Below, one piece after another: positions 53,679 to 62,539 of a DNA stretch of 64,000 nucleotides. Positions within the stretch are counted from its first letter, which is position 1. Every line of letters starts with the position of its first letter. The notes below the pieces were generated by a model. It saw only the letters and a list, made by a program, of their open reading frames with translations, was not told the DNA's origin and did not search any database. The DNA comes from Symsagittifera roscoffensis (lineage: Eukaryota > Xenacoelomorpha > Acoela > Convolutidae), in assembly GCF_963678635.1 (NCBI RefSeq), contig NC_087066.1:42909369-42973368 (forward strand). The letters are read 5' to 3'. The position numbers were made by a program, and so were the translations under genes.

Positions 53679-54448
53679 AAAAATAAGTGTTGCCCTAGGT
53701 AAAGTTCAATGACCCCGTTTTCTCTTATATCAAAATCATATTCTATAAACATCGATATCGCCCGCTTATATAACTATGCAAGTATATTTGATTACCTAAA
53801 TCTGATTTGGAACCTAACGGAGTGCGTACTGAATAACACATCAGCGACTTAGCAAAGCTAAGGTCCCTCCTCAGATTTCATACTAGGTAATATATATATT
53901 AGCAAAATAGAAATTCGTCTTTTTATTCTGGGGTATCAGTTTCTTTTTCTTTTAATTGCAATGTACTCTTTGGATTGATTTTGTGTCGGATTGGAGCAAC
54001 CGCGTACGAACGAATTTATCCTTCCGCAAAAATTGAGTATAAATCAGCAACTTTTACAAATAAAACATGTAATTTATCAGTTTGTTTCAGTTTTATTTCA
54101 CTATCAATAGTGTAGTGCTTCTTCCACTGCTGTGCTCACTCAGTCCTCCTTCGTGCAGCTTTTGACCGTCTTCTCTTCTTCTCTGATGTGTTTCGCTGCT
54201 TCTATCGTCAAAGTTGTCCATCTCTAGAAGTTGTGTTGCCCTTCTTCTATCTTTGCACTTCTCTGTCTGATCAACCGTCGATATCCAAGTAGTTTTGGCC
54301 TGCTTCTCTCGCAGTTGTCTAACTGATCAGTTGTATATTTCAAGTTGTGATTTTCACTGTCACAACTCCACTGCAAATCTCAGCTTTTTTCCTTATTCGT
54401 TTGAACAAACAGTCAATCTTGACTCCTGACTTCTCACTCGTGATTGGG
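53679..54448 (-). other. Copia copy 2 leader
   Basis: Noncoding leader, a near-duplicate of 47986-48755. Confidence 0.6.
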
Positions 54449-54465
54449 CATCTGGGCCCATAACC
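54449..54465 (-). other. Copia copy 2 primer-binding site
   Basis: GGTTATGGGCCCAGATG adjoining the 5' LTR, identical to copy 1. Confidence 0.8.
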
Positions 54466-54707
54466 TATCAAGGGTATTGCAGCGACAAACGTTAATTAAT
54501 AAGGAGTGAATTAACGAGATTTGAGTGATAATTCTAGTAGCAAATCAGATCAAATATATATGGTAAATCACCCGCACAAAGTTGCTCGAACCAATAACTA
54601 AAGGTCATGTTTCACCAGCTAATTTTATCAAAAATAGGGAAGTGATCTTTCAGTTTGAACTGAATAAGAAAGATCAATTCCAATTCAGACAGGAAAAATC
54701 ACCAATA
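54466..54707 (-). repeat. Copia copy 2, 5' LTR
   Basis: 242 bp, same ends as the copy 1 5' LTR, with about ten substitutions. Followed by GGAAT at 54708-54712. Confidence 0.9.
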
Positions 54708-54717
54708 GGAATTTGAG

Positions 54718-56271
54718 CTATGGAGGGATCCAAGTTGTCGGCTCATCGTGGGCTAAAAAATGATTATTTTGAGATTGAAAAGTGGTGGTGTGAGGTTGTT
54801 CTATAATTTGTTCATATGTATTATCATTTTGTGAATGATTTGTCATTATGTGCTGAATAGGGCTTTGCGTTGTATTTGGTCTAAAATTTGGGTTATTTGT
54901 GATTGCTAGGTTTCGAAAATTTCGGGGAACTAATGATAATGGATGGTTTTGTGGTAGGGTTGGTATCTGTGGTGCTGTAGGTGTTGTAATTAGATTATTA
55001 TGTTCTTTGTTATATGTATTTGGTCTTGTGGATATTTTTGTATTGTATTCTTTTATTTGTGCATCTAGAAGTATTTTGTTAATTGATGATGAAAAAATTC
55101 CAAAAAATCCTGCAAATAGTATACGTGCTACGCTTGCTTGTCGGTTTACTTGTGTGTGTATAGCGCATGTGTTATAGATTCCTTTTAACAGTGAGAAAAG
55201 AAATCCTATAAAATTAAACATGGCGTACAAGATAGTTATTTTTTCTAAGATGTAATAGGGCCGTCCTAGAAAAGCTAGAATTTCGTTCTTTAGGGTGACA
55301 AAACTGAAAATATTTATAGGTGAAATATCCTGTGGTCTATATTTTTCACCGTTTAAATATATGTAGTCTTTGATATCTTTAAAATATCCGCTGTAGTCTT
55401 GTGTATAAATATCTGCAAATCCTGCGGTTTTGGCAAGTTTTCTTAAATTCTGGTCGATTGATTGTTGTTGTATTGTGTCCATTTGTGTTAATAATTCCTG
55501 AAACTGTTGTGTTCTAATGTGATGTTGTATGTCAGATTTAGAATATATTCCAATTGATTGTAAATTAATATTTGGATTACGGGCGATAGCTCTGATGCTT
55601 TCGGGTGAAAACTTTTTGAGTGGTTGCAATAATGTAGGATACGGTGTAAGTAGGTAGTATTTATCTTCGTCAGGGTTTAATTGTACGACATTGTAGCTAT
55701 TTTCTGATCTACATGGGACTACAGTATCCCAAAAATATGTTCGTCTGGAAAGTGTGTCGACAAAATGTACTTTATTTTTATAAAATATGGGGATTCTTTT
55801 ATAACAACGTTTGTCTTCAAAAACATATAATGGTGATACTTTTTTGGTGCAAGTAAAAAACCATAAAATGTTTCCTTCGTAGTCAAGAAATTTTGATCTG
55901 TTTCCTGATAATAAGTATCCTGCGTAAGGTGTTTTTAGTACTGCTAATGCGAGTGATTGTAAGATTTGTGTTTGTTCTAATTCGCATAGTTGATAGAGTG
56001 TTTCTAATTCGGAAAGTGACATTTCTTGGAAAATTCTACTAATTGTATAGTCTAATTTCATGTCTAAGTGGATATCATAAAGAATATTACCAAAATAGGT
56101 GCTATTCATTAGTGATAATTCTTGTAAACGTGTGCTTTTACTGTCATATGGTTTTAGTTTTCCACCAGGTTGACCTTTGCTTTTGGAGAAGTTAACTGGG
56201 ACGTATGATGTTCCTTCGTTAATGAGGTGACTTGTGGCATAAGGGTCAAATTTTATTCTTCCAGTGGTCAT
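54718..56271 (-). CDS. env: Envelope-like glycoprotein, best-preserved segment (gypsy copy R)
   Basis: A 517-residue uninterrupted stretch, continuous in sense with 56268-56483 upstream (different frame). Conserved Cys at residues 96, 141, 156 and 187. Residue 156 starts CYKRIPIFY, followed at 170-176 by FVDTLSR and by Cys 187. This spacing and wording recall the Cys-x-x-I-P ... FVDPxTR ... C core of chuvirus glycoproteins, which group with herpesvirus gB (class III fusion proteins). I infer a membrane-fusion envelope on that basis. A Gln-rich helical part (residues 255-285) precedes two hydrophobic segments (about 335-373 and 381-405), then a Pro/Asn/Thr-rich tail. Opposite the copy L env, 15 of 17 changed codons in residues 66-112 are silent. 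Confidence 0.65.
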   Translation of the reverse strand: MTTGRIKFDPYATSHLINEGTSYVPVNFSKSKGQPGGKLKPYDSKSTRLQELSLMNSTYFGNILYDIHLDMKLDYTISRIFQEMSLSELETLYQLCELEQTQILQSLALAVLKTPYAGYLLSGNRSKFLDYEGNILWFFTCTKKVSPLYVFEDKRCYKRIPIFYKNKVHFVDTLSRRTYFWDTVVPCRSENSYNVVQLNPDEDKYYLLTPYPTLLQPLKKFSPESIRAIARNPNINLQSIGIYSKSDIQHHIRTQQFQELLTQMDTIQQQSIDQNLRKLAKTAGFADIYTQDYSGYFKDIKDYIYLNGEKYRPQDISPINIFSFVTLKNEILAFLGRPYYILEKITILYAMFNFIGFLFSLLKGIYNTCAIHTQVNRQASVARILFAGFFGIFSSSINKILLDAQIKEYNTKISTRPNTYNKEHNNLITTPTAPQIPTLPQNHPLSLVPRNFRNLAITNNPNFRPNTTQSPIQHIMTNHSQNDNTYEQIIEQPHTTTFQSQNNHFLAHDEPTTWIPP

Positions 56272-56483
56272 GTCGAAACCTTTTTCGTATTCGACGAGTA
56301 TTGTGATTTATAAATTGGATTGTTATATTTACATGCAAATTCTGTTTCGTGATAGACTTGAAAACGTGTTAATTTATTTTCTATATCATGGATGTTTTTG
56401 AAATCAGTGCTTTGCTTACGAGATGGGTTCACTTGTTTGTATGGGATTGATTCAATAAAATATTTTTCATGAAAATTTATCAT
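56268..56483 (-). pseudogene. env: Envelope-like glycoprotein, segment upstream of the 517-residue stretch (copy R)
   Basis: 71 residues (MINFHEKYFIESIPYKQVNP ... FACKYNNPIY) matching copy L 8163-8370. A frameshift at about 56270 separates it from the main stretch. 56484-56679 continues upstream with stops (ATCTTCGGGAAG region, homologous to 8028-8160). Confidence 0.65.
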
Positions 56484-56679
56484 TCGAGCGTGTATTTTTG
56501 CTACTTGAAATGTTGTGCATGTATCTTCGGGAAGACAAGAATTGTTGCTTGGATCCTTGTTGTAGGGTCACAATAACCTTGATCGTTTTTGCAGGGTAAT
56601 CTGATTCCTTGATAGATCATGGTGTTAAATCTCGTGTGAGTTGTGTTTTTTTCGAGTTGTATTTTCCAATCAAAAAACA

Positions 56680-57300
56680 TTATTTCTTGATATCCTTCAT
56701 TTTTGTGTCTGCTTTGCAGTTTAAAAGGTCATTTATTCCAATGCGTGGTATCCAGTGTTTATCGTGTATGTAATAAGTCAATCTTCCGTGTGCGCCGTTA
56801 TATGGATTTTTTTCGTCTAATTTAACATGTCCTTGATATCGTTCAAGTTCTGCTTGATATACAGAGTCGGCAAAGACTTGAAAATTTACTATTTTTCTGT
56901 CTGTGTTTTTGTTTCTTGTTAGATTTAGTCTGAGTAATTCGTTTTTACAATCGTCGGGGTTTAGGTGTAAAAGTCTTTCAATATTATTCTGGTAAAATGA
57001 TTCGGGATCAAGTCGGTTCTTATTTCCGTTGGAAACTTGTGAACAATGTACTTTCTTTTCGGAAAAAGTTGCTGTAAATTTATATCCTGTGTCTGTTGTT
57101 GCTCGGGCTTTTGAGTAGAATGTTGCTATTACAATTGTAGTTTCTATAGCTTGTGGTTCTGTTTCGCATTGTGATACTTGATTTATTGCGGTGAGTGTTG
57201 GTGAGATTTGACTTAATGATGGTGTTGACGGGAGTGATAACGTTTCTGGTAGTGATGATAGTGTTGTATCAGAAGAAATATCTATTGGGTCATTTACCAA
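56680..57300 (-). pseudogene. env: Envelope N-terminal ectodomain fused to Pro/Ser/Thr-rich chain (copy R)
   Basis: 206 residues. The first 40 (DPIDISSDTTLSSLPETLSL) belong to the Pro/Ser/Thr-rich chain. Then, at about 57180, a deletion relative to copy L brings in INQVSQCETEPQ and the Cys-bearing ectodomain (HCSQVSNGNKN, DCKNELLRL, NCKADTKM). About 420 bp present in copy L (6885-7465 region) are missing. It shows that both parts read in the same frame here. Confidence 0.6.
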
Positions 57301-57891
57301 GTTTAGTTCACCTTGTGTATATGAGTGTGTTGCCCAATATGGTAGTCGTGCGGTGGGATTGGTGGGGTTAAAGCGATTTTCACGTATTTGCTCAGATGTT
57401 GGTGTTAAACCTAAGTAATCTGAGGGTATACTTGAGGTGCTGCGTTGTGAAAGGAGTGGGGGAGTTTCTGGTAATATACTACTTAAAATTTCTGAAGAGG
57501 TTGGTGTTGGTGATTGGGGTATATCGAAATGAACTCTGGGGGTTTGAAATTTTCTATTTCTTCGTGGATGTATAATTTGTCTATTTATTTCGACTGTATT
57601 TTGATTTTGACTAATGTTTCTTATTCTATTTAAATCTTGTGGTAATGGGGGGTATAAATTATATGTTGGTTCACTTAGGGGTGCTTGTCGCTGAACTGGT
57701 TCTAGTGGTTCAGATAAGCGAGCGTGTCGTTCTTCGAAAGTGTACGGGTTATCTTGGAAAGAAATTCGTGTGGATGTTTGGGGGTTTTGAGTAGTTGTGG
57801 GTATGACTGGGTTTTCTTGGGAGGGTGTCGGTGAAGACTGATGTTGTGGTGGTTGGTTAGCAATTTTGGAAATGGGCCAATTAAATTTTTT
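57301..57891 (-). pseudogene. Pro/Ser/Thr-rich chain between anchor and ectodomain (copy R)
   Basis: Counterpart of copy L 6185-6890. Recognisable by SFQDNPYTFEERHARLSEP and LSEPTYNLYP-like stretches, low complexity, interrupted by stops and small indels. Confidence 0.55.
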
Positions 57892-58080
57892 CTAGTAGGA
57901 AGATTTATGTTTGTTGTAATATTCTTTGATGAAAAAAATTAGAAGTATTGTTGCTAAGGCGAATGTGATTATTGCCTTTTTTACACATTTGCACATTGTC
58001 CTGATTAGGGATGATAAAAATGCGATAAAAATTACAAATAGGAAAAAAATATCTGTTCTACTAAAAATTGTTCGTATCAT
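57892..58080 (-). CDS. Double-membrane-segment N-terminus (copy R)
   Basis: 62 residues, about 80 percent identical to copy L 5996-6184. It keeps the same start (MIRTIFSRTDIF), two hydrophobic segments and the Cys-Lys loop (MCKCVKK). It ends in TAG here against TAA in copy L at nearly the same place. The stop may therefore be real, making this a separate 62-residue membrane protein. Confidence 0.5.
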   Translation of the reverse strand: MIRTIFSRTDIFFLFVIFIAFLSSLIRTMCKCVKKAIITFALATILLIFFIKEYYNKHKSSY

Positions 58081-58149
58081 TTAAATAGACTTTTAATTAT
58101 TGTACCTGTGAATGTGGTCAATGATTTGGGAAAGTTGGAGATATATTTC

Positions 58150-58325
58150 AACTAGGGAGTAGAAAATTTAAAAAATATTGCAAAAAATTATTCGAATGGT
58201 TATCAAAGCTTCAAAAGTATCAATAAAAAATATTAGCGAAAGTTTAAAAAGAATGAAAAATTTTATGAGAAGATCTAAGATTGTATTTTTTAAGATATTG
58301 ACTGTTTGAGAGAAAAGCATTTGAG
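58150..58325 (-). pseudogene. Small hydrophobic ORF counterpart (copy R)
   Basis: Begins with an ATG near 58320 (MLFSQTVNIL), shares the hydrophobic pattern of the 76-residue ORF at 5769-5999 in copy L, and is stopped after about 55 codons (TAA after RIIFCNIF). Confidence 0.35.
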
Positions 58326-58915
58326 AAATGATTCGTTCGTCGAATATTTTTTGTTGTTTGGGGCGAGAATCAAGTGTGGTCGGATTATTTATTGGTTTTT
58401 TGACAAGTGGGTTGAATTTTGTGAAAAATTGTTGGGGGCTAATTTTATGGTGTTTGGGAGGTTTTCTTAGCTTTGTTTTTATTTGGTTGATAATCTGGGG
58501 TCTTTTTGAAATATTTGTACTTTAGGCCAAATGATTATGGTCCTTTTTGGCCTAAGGCTAATTCGCCATTTTTGGTTGGAGGGTTTTTGAGGTCTTAGTT
58601 GGGAAAATATTGTTGATCTTTGCGTTATTAGATAGGGGAGGGTTGTAATATTATGGTGGTATTTATTTTAGTTGTCAAATTTTAGCGGGTTGCTTATTTT
58701 TGACCTGGAGGTTGTAAAGTTATAGTTATAGATATGCCTGGAGTTCAATATCTATCGGCTAATAGGTTCGTGTTAGAGATATAGAAGCTGACGGATTTGA
58801 GTGAATCTTATTGGCTGAATCTGAACTAAAATTGTTGCGTATGCTTCAGCATGTTATCTCGAAAAAATGAGTGTTCAAAATGATTTAGAAGTGTAAAAAT
58901 TATTATTTTTTAAAA
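58326..58915 (-). other. pol-env intergenic region (copy R)
   Basis: 590 bp corresponding to 5176-5768 of copy L, similar length and partial sequence match (for example the CTATAACTATAACTTTA and CCTCCAGGTCAAAAA stretches on the minus strand). Similar spacing in both copies suggests it is a functional spacer. Confidence 0.5.
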
Positions 58916-60271
58916 TCAAAGTTGTTTTTGAAATTCAACTTTCTTTAAAATTTTAGATTGTGGGATGAATGTTTTGTAATTTTTGCGTGGTTGATTTCTA
59001 AGTCGTGATGATTCTCTGTGTTCTGATTTTTCTACTTGTTCTGGTGGTAAAATTTTTCCTATCATTTTTCTGTTTCTTCTTTCTTTTTGAGGTATTTTTG
59101 GGTCTGGCGTTTTTGTATTGTTCTGAGTTGTGGTTTGTTTTTGATTTTGTTTTTCATGATGAGCGTTGTCTTGTTCATTTGTTTCTTTTTCTGTATGATT
59201 TTGAATAATTTTTAATCCTGTAAAAGAATATAATTGAGTTAAATCGCGTAATGCGTATTCTTTTGGGTAGTAAGGTAATCAATTGTTACGATGTTGAACA
59301 ATTTCTTTTTTGGTTGAATCTGTGAGTTTATACGTTACGTCAAGGGGTTTGGCAATTATTTGGTATAGTCCTTTTCGAAGTGGTTGTAAATTTTTTGAAA
59401 CTCCTTTTTGTGTATTAAAGTTAGGTATTAAAACAAATGTTCCAATTTTTAAATCTGTGGCTGGTGTAAAGCGTGAATTAATTTGGTTGTTAATGTTTTG
59501 CCTTTGTAACAATTTCTTTGTTACTTTTTGGTACATTTCATTGTGTTTTTTAACTCTATTTAATATTCATTTAGTATGTGTGCCGGAGGCTAATTTAAGA
59601 ATTTGTGGATGATGAAAATGATCTTCATCATGTGTGTGTGTAGGTAGGTTATAACAAATTGAATCTTTGTTTGGTTGGCAATAACCTTGTGCATTTTCAT
59701 GTGCATTTGCTGTAAACCTAATTGGTTTTCGTGGCTTTTGATTAAAAACCATTTCATATGGTGACATTCCTAAAGTTGTCGTAATTTGTGAATTATATGA
59801 TAAGGGAAATAATTTTACATCTGCTGACCATTCTGTGTATTGTGTATTATTTCCATTAATAATACATCTGAGATATTCTTGTAGTGAGCGGTTCATACCT
59901 TCGACTAAACCGTTTGTCCAAGGTGCATGAGATGTACGTGGTTTATGTTTGATGTTGTATAAGTGGCATAGTGTGATTATTTCATTATTAATAAATTCTG
60001 TACCGTTTTCTGTAGCTAGGAATTCGGGTAATTCGAATTTTGCTATCCAATGTTCATAAAGTGTTGTGTAAGCATAATAAGCATTACAATGTGGTGCTGG
60101 GTTGAGTGCTACATAATGTGTGAATGCATCAACAATGACCATAATGTAGGAGTTTCCTTCTGAGGATGGTGAAATTGGTCCTTTTGTGTCGAATGAAAAT
60201 CTATGACTGAAATATAAACTTTTTCCTTTAAAATCTTGCAAGATAAAATTTAATATTTTGTGGTATTTCAA
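58916..60271 (-). pseudogene. int: Integrase of gypsy copy R (N-terminal zinc domain deleted)
   Basis: 59567-60271 has the DDE core (SFDTKGP, an altered second block ATENGTEF in place of VTDNGTEF, and NGLVEGMNRS). 59279-59536 has the GPY/F-like end (LQPLRKGLYQII). The tail continues to a TGA at 58916. The second catalytic Asp of the TDNGTEF block is replaced by Glu (GAA), so this copy would be inactive even without its stops (near 59278 and 59560). The HHCC zinc module and about 430 bp between RNase H and integrase are gone. Confidence 0.85.
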
Positions 60272-60281
60272 CTGTAGTTTT

Positions 60282-61740
60282 TCATTTGAGAAATTCAGGT
60301 GGTGTATTTATACTTAGTGTATCTGGTAATGCAAGATTTTTTCCTGCTGTCCAAACTATATGTAAGTTTGGGAATTTCATTAAATTTAATTTAAATCTGT
60401 AAACTCGATGGTTTGGATTCGATTTTTGTGTAAAAACAAATATAATCGGTTTGTGATCCGTAAATAGAATTATTGGATGTTTTGATCCAAGTATCAGAAA
60501 TTCATATTTTCTGTAAGTGTGTATATTATAGCTGTGCATTCTCTCATAAGAGTAGAGAGTCGTAGTTCGGCTGGTGTAAATAATCGTGAATTTGCTGATA
60601 TAAGATTCATTTTATTTGTTTCATTATGTGATTGTAGCAATGCTGCGCCAATGCCAAAATTTGAAGCATCGCACATTGCATAGAATGGTTAATTTGGGTC
60701 TGGAATTATTTTTGAAATTTGTTCTGTCAAAAGCTTTTTAATTTCTTCAAATCGTGTTTGATGTTCAGTGGTCCATTCAAAATTATTTTGTTGTCTTAGG
60801 ATGTTGTAGAAAGGTCTCAAGTATAATTGCATTTTTTAAACGTATATACTTAAGAAATTTAATATTCCGAGGAATTCTTGGATTTTCTTTTTATTTGTAG
60901 GTGGTTGAAGTTTTTGGATTGCATCAATGCGTGATTTTAATGGAGTGATAGTTCAATATTATGTCCTAAAAATTTTACGCGTGTTAAAAAGAAGTGTGAT
61001 TTATCGGGGGCTGCTTTCAGATCTTCGTTCTGAAGTATTTTATGATATTTTTCTAAAATTGTAAACGTTTCGTCTTTGGTTTGTGATTGCATAAAAACAT
61101 CGTCTAAATAGGTGATTGCATTTTTCTTGAGTATTAATGGTCTAAAAATTTTACTCATGAAAGCTGAAAAAGCTCCTGGTCCTATGGATATTCCATAGAA
61201 TAAGCGATTAAATTCATATTGTTTATTTCCAATAACAAATTGTGTTAAACGTTGTGATTGTTCATCTAGTGGCATTTGATTATATGCACTATTCATATCT
61301 GCGGTTGTGAAGTATTTACCATTTATCTTTGTTAAGATAACTTGTATTGGTTCAATAGGCCAATTGCATTTTGATTCTTCAGTTAGTGAATTGAGGTATC
61401 TAGCGTCTAAAACTATTTTTAGTGATTCACCTTTTGCTAGAATGATAACAGGGTTAATGAAGGTGTTTCCTTTTGGTTGTTCTTCTTTATTTACTGGTGA
61501 GATAATTTCGTAATGTTCTAAAATATCAAGTAATCTAGTTACCTTGTCGTGTAAGTGAATCGGTACTTTCCTTGCTCTTTGTTTTTTGAAAACTGCGTCA
61601 GGTTTTAATGGGAGATGTAGTGATGAACTGATTTTTCCAACGTCAAATTTTGATGTTGCGTAGAGTGTTGAATATTTTAACAGTTGTTTTGCTAATTTGT
61701 CAAATTCATCTTGTTTGTTGTTTGTTTTGACTTTTGTCAT
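60282..61740 (-). pseudogene. pol: Reverse transcriptase-RNase H of gypsy copy R
   Basis: 60937-61740 covers the RT with ADMNSAYNQMPLDEQ (catalytic Asp) and YLDDVFMQSQ. 60494-60676 and 60282-60539 cover RNase H (CDASNFGIGAALLQ, RECTAI, LFTDHKP, LPDTLS). Stops and frameshifts lie at about 60690, 60840-60936 and 60500. The first 140 or so codons of the copy L ORF are missing: protease sequence joins directly to DEFDKLAKQ at about 61700. Confidence 0.88.
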
Positions 61741-62539
61741 ACTGATGAACTTGTTTTATTGAAAAGTTATATATATTTCCCGATAGTGGTTTCAGGTGTT
61801 TCCGTTTTTGATTGTGAATGGGGTAAAATTTTGAGAAAAACGGTGGTTGTTCGTTTAATCTTTGGAAGAATGTTAAGGCTGTGTTTTTTGTTTTTGTATA
61901 TTTGTCTTTGATATGGATTTTACTATTCAAGATATTTATTGTTGGTATATATTTAGTAGTAAATGCTATGCCAACGATATTGTGCTTAATATCAGTAAAA
62001 TGAAATGTTTGTTTAAAGGGCTTGTTCAAAATCTTGCTTTGTTCCATTGTTCTTGTGGGAAGGAGGAATAATTGGATTTTTCCATAGTTTACTAATGTTT
62101 ATCCTTGAGCTGTTGCCAATTTACTAGATGTTTCAAGAGGTTTTAAATTTGGGTGTAGTGTCTTAATTTTTTTCCATGTGGGAATATTAATTATATTTGA
62201 TTCTGCTCCTGAGTCGATTAACAAATCAATTTCAAGATCTGATGGTTGAAATTCTTTTTTTCTTGGACTCTCTAAGACAAATGGGATTGTCCAAATTTTT
62301 TCTCTTGGTTGTAGTTTTTGTATATTTTGATAAATATGTTTTGTGTTTAAACATTTTGTTTTGTCATTTTCGTTGGGTTTACTTGCCGTGTTAATTTCGT
62401 TTATTTGTTGTGCAGTTTGTGTAGTATTGATGGGTTCAATGTAATAATTGTGAAGGAGTTCCAATTGATTTTCATATATATGTGATGTAAAAGGTTGTTC
62501 ATATATAATAGGTTCATAGTCGTTTTCGACTGTTATCAT
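61706..62539 (-). pseudogene. pro: Protease region of gypsy copy R
   Basis: 62099-62539 includes LLIDSGAESNIINI (Asp-Ser-Gly catalytic triad). A TAA at 62099-62101 replaces a TCA Ser codon of copy L. 61706-62047 continues to QVHQYDKSQNKQ, where copy R has the sense codon CAA opposite the copy L stop at 1105. Confidence 0.82.

Larger units (their letters stand above)
50768..54707 (-). mobile_element. Copia-type retrotransposon, copy 2 (3' end missing)
   Basis: Same element as copy 1, with 5' LTR, PBS, leader, gag, protease and integrase intact in layout, but it stops inside RT (after GADKI) and fuses to gypsy env at AAAAT/TTTGTCTG. Its 5' LTR is flanked by the same GGAAT-TTTGAGC gypsy sequence as copy 1. 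It therefore arose by tandem duplication of one insertion, not by a second jump. It shares the integrase frameshift with copy 1. Confidence 0.9.

Noticed and set aside
49207..55177. Plus-strand ORFs MIARFRKFRGTNDNGWFCG... at 49207 and 54899 (and the 9269-9622 minus-strand relative)
   Set aside because: Antisense shadows of the envelope C-terminus. Their conservation follows from the sense strand.
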